This document shows positions 3,473 through 7,172 of a DNA stretch of 7,172 bases, in pieces. A model generated the notes under the pieces. The model worked only from the letters and a program-made list of their open reading frames with translations. It did no database searches and was not told the origin of the DNA. Every line of letters starts with the position of its first letter. Positions within the stretch are counted from its first letter, which is position 1. Made by a program: the position numbers and the translations under genes. Origin of the DNA: Actinomycetes bacterium (GTDB lineage Bacteria; Actinomycetota; Actinomycetes; S36-B12; GCA-2699445); NCBI GenBank assembly GCA_022600255.1, contig JAHZKU010000190.1, positions 1-7,172 on the forward strand, given 5' to 3'.

Positions 3473-6319
3473 ATGACAGAGACCACCCCCGAGGCCTTGG
3501 CGCCAACGAGCAAATCCGCGCGGCGACGTGGTGGCCCGACCGGCAAGGGGCTGAAGATGAAGCGTGCATTCAGCACCGAGGGCAAGCACCCCTACGACCA
3601 GGTGGTCTGGGAGCGGCGCGACGTCGTGCAGACCAACTGGAAGACCGGTGAGACGGTGTTCGAGCAGCGGGGCGTGGAGTTCCCAGCGGATTGGTCGGTT
3701 AATGCCTCGACCATTGTCACCAGCAAGTACTTCCGTGGTGCGGTGGGTACGGATGAGCGTGAGTGGTCACTGCGGCAACTCATCGACCGCGTTGTGCAGC
3801 GGTATGTGGCGGCCGGTCTGGAATACGGCTACTTTGCGGCCCGCGAGGACGCCGCGGTGTTCGAGGAAGAGCTCACCTGGCTACTGCTCAACCAGTACTT
3901 CTCCTTCAACTCGCCAGTCTGGTTCAACGTCGGTACCACCAGCCCGCAGCAGGTGTCGGCTTGCTTCATCCTGGCTGTGGACGACACCATGGACTCCATC
4001 CTGAACTGGTATCGCGAAGAAGGCTTGATCTTTAAGGGTGGTTCTGGCGCCGGCTTGAACATCTCTCGGATTCGCTCCAGCAAAGAGCTCCTCCGCTCGT
4101 CAGGTGGCACCGCTAGCGGTCCGGTCTCCTTTATGCGCGGAGCCGATGCCTCCGCAGGCACGATCAAGTCCGGCGGTGCGACGCGACGAGCGGCCAAGAT
4201 GGTTGTGCTGGACGTGGATCATCCGGACATCGAAGAGTTCATTGAGACCAAGGTGCGCGAAGAAGAGAAGATTCGGGTCCTGCGGGATGCCGGCTTCGAC
4301 ATGGACCTAGGTGGCAAGGACATCTCATCAGTCCAGTACCAGAACGCCAATAACTCTGTCCGCGTCTCCGATGAGTTCATGCGCGCGGTGGAGGGTGACA
4401 CGGAGTTTGGCCTGACCGCACGCACTGATGGCAGTGTCGTGGACACCGTGCAGGCAAGGGACTTGTTCAGCAAGATGGCTAGCGCTGCCTGGGCCTGTGC
4501 TGATCCTGGTATCCAGTACGACGACACGATCAATGACTGGCACACAAACCCAGAGTCGGGTCGGATCAATGCTTCCAACCCCTGCTCGGAGTACCTGTCG
4601 CTGGATAACTCCTCCTGCAACCTGGCCTCGCTAAACCTGATGAAGTTCTTGGCCGACGACGGATCGTTTCAGACCGAACGGTTCACTAAGGCCGTCGAGT
4701 TCGTCATCACAGCCATGGATATCTCCATCTGTTTCGCGGACTTCCCAACGGATGCGATCGGAGACACTACCCGGGACTTCCGGCAACTCGGGATCGGCTA
4801 CGCCAACCTCGGTGCGCTGTTGATGGCCTCTGGCCTAGCCTATGACTCTGACGGCGGGCGGGCCTTGGCCGCGGCCATCACGTCATTGATGACGGGTACG
4901 GCCTACCGACGCAGTGCTGAGCTCGCTGGCATCGTTGGCCCGTACGCAGGGTTTGAACGTAACGCAACGGCACACGCCCGTGTCATGCGCAAGCACTCGG
5001 CGGCTACCGATGCCGTGCGATCAGTTTCCACATTGGACCGGGACGTACTCCGTGAGGCTGCGGCGCAGTGGCAGGCCTGCATCGAGACCGGTGAGAAGCA
5101 CGGCTGGCGCAACGCGCAGGCGAGTGTACTGGCGCCGACCGGCACCATTGGGTTCATGATGGACTGCGATACCACCGGAATTGAGCCGGACTTCTCCCTG
5201 GTGAAGTTCAAGAAGCTGGTGGGTGGCGGATCCATGCAGATCGTGAACAACACGATCCCGCAGGCCTTGCGCAAGCTGGAATACACCGAAGAAACCATTG
5301 AGGCGATTGTTGAGCACATCTCCGAAAACGGAAATGTTGTTGGTGCTCCCGGTTTGAAGACCGAGCACTACGCGATCTTCGATTGTGCGGTGGGCGAGCG
5401 TTCCATCACACCTCTCGGGCACGTCCGGATGATGGCCGCGGCGCAGCCGTTCCTGTCCGGTGCCATCTCCAAGACCGTCAACATGCCATCGGAATCAACC
5501 GAAGAGGACGTCGCCGAGATTTACCGACAAGGTTGGCACCTAGGGCTGAAAGCGTTGGCGATCTACCGGGATGCCTCGAAGGTCGGTCAACCACTATCCG
5601 ATTCCAAGGCTAAGCAGGCGGAAGCTGCGGTCGAGGTTGATCATCAGCCCATCCGCAAGCGTCTCCCCAAGAAGCGTCCGTCGCAGACCATCTCGTTCAG
5701 TGTTGGTGGCGCCGAGGGTTACCTGACTGCTGGCTCCTACCCGGACGATGGTCTAGGCGAAGTCTTCCTGAAACTGGGCAAGCAGGGTTCGACACTGGCT
5801 GGTGTCATGGACGCCTTCTCGATTGCCGTGTCGATCGCCATTCAGTATGGTGTGCCGCTGGAAGCTTTCGTTTCCAAGTTCGTGAACATGCGTTTCGATC
5901 CGGCGGGCATGACAGACGACCCAGACATTCGGATGGCGCAGTCAATCATGGACTACATCTTCCGTCGCTTGGCGTTGGACTACATGCCCTATGAAGAGCG
6001 TGCGGCCCTGGGTATTAACACCGCTGAGGAGCGTGCGGCGGCGCTGACCGAACAAGCGCCAGCACCCGGCAACGATGACGTGGACATCGAGTTGTTGCAG
6101 CAGTCGGCGCCACTAGCCGAAGAGGCAACGGCCGACGCCGCGCCAACTGCGGCAGACCCGTCTGCCGTTGGTGCGGCGCACTCTACAGCAGAGTTGCTGG
6201 AGGCCATCACAGGCAAGTCAGCCGATGCTCCGCTGTGCATGACTTGTGGGATCAAGATGCGACCGGCCGGGTCATGTTACGTCTGTGAAGGCTGCGGAGC
6301 GACGAGCGGCTGCAGCTGA
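3473..6319 (+). CDS. nrdJ: Vitamin B12-dependent (class II) ribonucleotide reductase NrdJ
   Basis: Encodes 948 aa, a normal size for actinobacterial NrdJ. It reduces ribonucleotides to deoxyribonucleotides using an adenosylcobalamin-derived thiyl radical, works without oxygen dependence and needs no separate radical subunit. Residue numbers are from ATG 3473. The redox cysteine pair is Cys164 (SACFILAVDDTMDS) and Cys382 (DNSSCNLASLNL). The radical site is N369-P-C371-S-E373 in NASNPCSEY. Other family motifs are GGSGAG (189-194), GATRRAAKM (about 235-243), LDVDHPDIEEF and PTGTIG (555-560). After an Ala/Asp/Glu-rich linker (about 859-920), the tail carries Cys922, 925, 935, 938, 941 and 947 (CMTC, CYVCEGC, GCS), which should shuttle electrons to the active site or hold zinc. 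No N-terminal ATP-cone is seen. I chose ATG 3473 because GAGGAGA (3461-3467) lies 5 nt upstream. The in-frame ATG at 3395 overlaps the nrdR stop and would add 26 residues, but it has no ribosome-binding site. No intein, frameshift or missing active-site residue is visible. Confidence 0.97.
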   Translation: MTETTPEALAPTSKSARRRGGPTGKGLKMKRAFSTEGKHPYDQVVWERRDVVQTNWKTGETVFEQRGVEFPADWSVNASTIVTSKYFRGAVGTDEREWSLRQLIDRVVQRYVAAGLEYGYFAAREDAAVFEEELTWLLLNQYFSFNSPVWFNVGTTSPQQVSACFILAVDDTMDSILNWYREEGLIFKGGSGAGLNISRIRSSKELLRSSGGTASGPVSFMRGADASAGTIKSGGATRRAAKMVVLDVDHPDIEEFIETKVREEEKIRVLRDAGFDMDLGGKDISSVQYQNANNSVRVSDEFMRAVEGDTEFGLTARTDGSVVDTVQARDLFSKMASAAWACADPGIQYDDTINDWHTNPESGRINASNPCSEYLSLDNSSCNLASLNLMKFLADDGSFQTERFTKAVEFVITAMDISICFADFPTDAIGDTTRDFRQLGIGYANLGALLMASGLAYDSDGGRALAAAITSLMTGTAYRRSAELAGIVGPYAGFERNATAHARVMRKHSAATDAVRSVSTLDRDVLREAAAQWQACIETGEKHGWRNAQASVLAPTGTIGFMMDCDTTGIEPDFSLVKFKKLVGGGSMQIVNNTIPQALRKLEYTEETIEAIVEHISENGNVVGAPGLKTEHYAIFDCAVGERSITPLGHVRMMAAAQPFLSGAISKTVNMPSESTEEDVAEIYRQGWHLGLKALAIYRDASKVGQPLSDSKAKQAEAAVEVDHQPIRKRLPKKRPSQTISFSVGGAEGYLTAGSYPDDGLGEVFLKLGKQGSTLAGVMDAFSIAVSIAIQYGVPLEAFVSKFVNMRFDPAGMTDDPDIRMAQSIMDYIFRRLALDYMPYEERAALGINTAEERAAALTEQAPAPGNDDVDIELLQQSAPLAEEATADAAPTAADPSAVGAAHSTAELLEAITGKSADAPLCMTCGIKMRPAGSCYVCEGCGATSGCS

Positions 6320-6323
6320 TGTG

Positions 6324-6352
6324 GACGGCGAGAACCGTCACCGCTTGAGCGG
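6324..6352 (+). other. Two short hairpins directly after nrdJ
   Basis: GACGG-CGAGAA-CCGTC (6324-6339) is followed at once by CCGC-TTGA-GCGG (6341-6352). Both stems are short, 5 and 4 bp, and no T-run follows. They could protect the nrdJ mRNA 3' end or be chance. Confidence 0.25.
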
Positions 6353-6415
6353 ACATGATGACGCTAGTGCGGTTCGATAGGGTCCGTTCCTTTCCGTGAC
6401 TGGTTTGGGTTCTTG

Positions 6416-6447
6416 GATGCCGTCCCGACTTTGGCTGGGGCGGCATC
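6416..6447 (+). terminator. Probable nrdJ transcription terminator
   Basis: An 11-bp stem, GATGCCGTCCC (6416-6426) with GGGGCGGCATC (6437-6447), has one G-T wobble and a 10-nt loop. No T-run follows, as is common for stem-loop terminators in GC-rich actinomycetes. It lies about 97 bp after the nrdJ stop. The rest of the gap (6320-6602) shows no credible ORF on either strand; a second weak inverted repeat (TCCGG 6466-6470, CCGGA 6488-6492) follows. Confidence 0.5.
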
Positions 6448-6518
6448 TGCCGTTCCAGGGGGCTTTCCGGATTCGGGGGCGGGGCCGCCGGACTCGCACT
6501 GCAGAGTTTTAGGAACGC

Positions 6519-6563
6519 CTTAACCAGCGGTTAGCAACCCGTTAGCGCCGGGCTACCTACGGT
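6519..6563 (+). promoter_or_regulatory. Direct-repeat operator and candidate promoter of the lipoprotein gene
   Basis: Three 7-mers recur every 11 bp: CTTAACC (6519-6525), GTTAGCA (6530-6536) and GTTAGCG (6541-6547). The first two also form the perfect inverted repeat TAACC-AGC-GGTTA (6521-6533). An 11-bp direct-repeat step is typical of OmpR/PhoP-type response regulators. A -10-like TACGGT (TAnnnT, 6558-6563) or TACCTA (6554-6559, 17 bp after TTAGCA) lies just downstream, about 40-50 bp before the start codon. The regulator is unknown and the promoter is tentative. Confidence 0.4.
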
Positions 6564-6602
6564 CGAAGAGTAAGGAAAATCAATCTCGATCGGAGACCCG
6601 AA

Positions 6603-7013
6603 ATGAACACCCGAATCCTCCTAGCCGCAGCCGCCGCCGGAACACTGGCCCTGGGGCTTACCGCCTGCTCATCAGCGGAGGAGGTCGTGCCAGATTCCGC
6701 TGAGGCGGGGGCCGCAGTTGCGCAAGACCTCGACGCTGAGACCCAAGTGGGCGGCACGTCCGAGGTCGATGCTCCAGACTGCTCAAAGTCAGCCTTCGCG
6801 GCGCTGTTGGGCATTGGTTCTGGCCACATCGACGACTTGGACTGCGAAGGCAGCTTCGCTGCAGTCGAGGTCGACGACGACGCCAAGGGGTATGACGACG
6901 ACTTCGACTACATCTTCCGGTCTGTAGACGGTAAATGGGTGGACGTCACCAAGCAGGTGTGCTCGGGGCAGATGTCTGCGCCCGATGACATTAGCGATGA
7001 GTGCGACGACTGA
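6603..7013 (+). CDS. Small acidic predicted lipoprotein of unknown function
   Basis: Encodes 136 aa. The N-terminus MNTRILLAAAAAGTLALGLTAC has one basic residue, a hydrophobic core and a lipobox LTAC with the lipidated Cys22, followed by SS. The mature protein (115 aa) should be anchored on the outer face of the cytoplasmic membrane. It is strongly acidic, with clusters such as VEVDDDAKGYDDDFDY and an end in DECDD. It holds four more cysteines (60, 81, 120, 134), enough for two disulfides. An aromatic pattern, DFDYIFRSVDGKWVDV, suggests a small beta-rich secreted domain. ATG 6603 is supported by GGAGA (6592-6596) 6 nt upstream and by the signal peptide. I do not recognise the family. Acidic clusters could bind cations, but there is no EF-hand loop I can define. 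It has its own control region and is separated from nrdJ by a terminator, so no functional link to the RNR genes is implied. Confidence 0.75.
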   Translation: MNTRILLAAAAAGTLALGLTACSSAEEVVPDSAEAGAAVAQDLDAETQVGGTSEVDAPDCSKSAFAALLGIGSGHIDDLDCEGSFAAVEVDDDAKGYDDDFDYIFRSVDGKWVDVTKQVCSGQMSAPDDISDECDD

Positions 7014-7054
7014 TGCACAGCCACAGCTGGATCTCGGGCTTCGGTAAGGCCGAT

Positions 7055-7085
7055 CTGTCGCATGTGGGTTAACCAACTGCGACAG
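7055..7085 (+). other. Perfect 8-bp inverted repeat after the lipoprotein gene
   Basis: CTGTCGCA (7055-7062) and TGCGACAG (7078-7085) flank a 15-nt loop that itself contains the palindrome GGTTAACC (7067-7074). It could be a weak terminator or an operator. No T-run follows. Confidence 0.35.
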
Positions 7086-7112
7086 TCCCAAGAAACGACG
7101 ACATGTTACGAA

Positions 7113-7141
7113 GTGGCTGGCAGGACACTCCCGCCAGCCAC
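7113..7141 (+). terminator. Probable terminator near the window end
   Basis: A perfect 9-bp stem, GTGGCTGGC (7113-7121) with GCCAGCCAC (7133-7141), has an 11-nt loop. There is no T-run. It lies 99 bp after the lipoprotein stop and may terminate that gene, or a gene arriving from beyond the right edge. I see no gene in 7014-7172. Confidence 0.45.
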
Positions 7142-7172
7142 AGACTGCGTGATCGGGCCTCTCACGGGCATC

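Noticed and set aside
7013..7072. 19-codon ORF starting at an ATG that overlaps the lipoprotein stop
   Set aside because: It is too short, has no recognisable feature, and its end falls in the inverted repeat at 7055-7085.

Overview
The window looks like chromosomal DNA of an actinomycete (Actinomycetota). It is moderately GC-rich (about 60% by eye, not computed). The gene order dinG-like helicase / lexA / small LysM protein / nrdR / nrdJ, the GAAC-N4-GTTC LexA operators and the actinobacterial type of LexA all point there. I cannot name a genus.

Layout. (1) 1-1218, + strand: C-terminal 405 codons of a DinG/XPD-type superfamily 2 helicase, cut by the window edge. (2) 1231-2031, - strand: lexA, convergent with the helicase gene, with only 12 bp between the two stop codons. 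(3) 2032-2309: the divergent control region between lexA and the LysM gene. It holds a LexA operator over a candidate lexA promoter and, on the other side, four LexA-box-like repeats spaced exactly 22 bp apart. (4) 2310-2756, +: a 148-aa single-pass membrane protein with a C-terminal LysM domain, in the position and with the architecture of the mycobacterial SOS gene chiZ (Rv2719c). (5) 2757-2927: control region with a candidate NrdR box and DnaA-box-like repeats. (6) 2928-3395 nrdR and 3473-6319 nrdJ, +: the RNR repressor and the B12-dependent class II ribonucleotide reductase, probably one operon. (7) 6320-6602: a non-coding gap with a hairpin terminator, then an 11-bp direct-repeat region upstream of (8) 6603-7013, +: a small, very acidic predicted lipoprotein of unknown function. 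(9) 7014-7172: two hairpins, no gene.

How the genes work together. This is a DNA-damage and dNTP-supply neighbourhood. LexA would repress itself and the LysM protein. RecA-stimulated self-cleavage of LexA would release the LysM protein, which by analogy with ChiZ would delay division while DNA is repaired. The helicase belongs to a family that resolves unusual DNA structures in repair. NrdR adjusts NrdJ output to the ATP/dATP state, and so the dNTP supply that repair synthesis needs.

I found no mobile element, CRISPR array, RNA gene or clearly new multi-gene system. The most unusual feature is the 22-bp-phased operator array in front of the LysM gene. Next come the DnaA-box-like cluster before nrdR and the 11-bp repeats before the lipoprotein gene.
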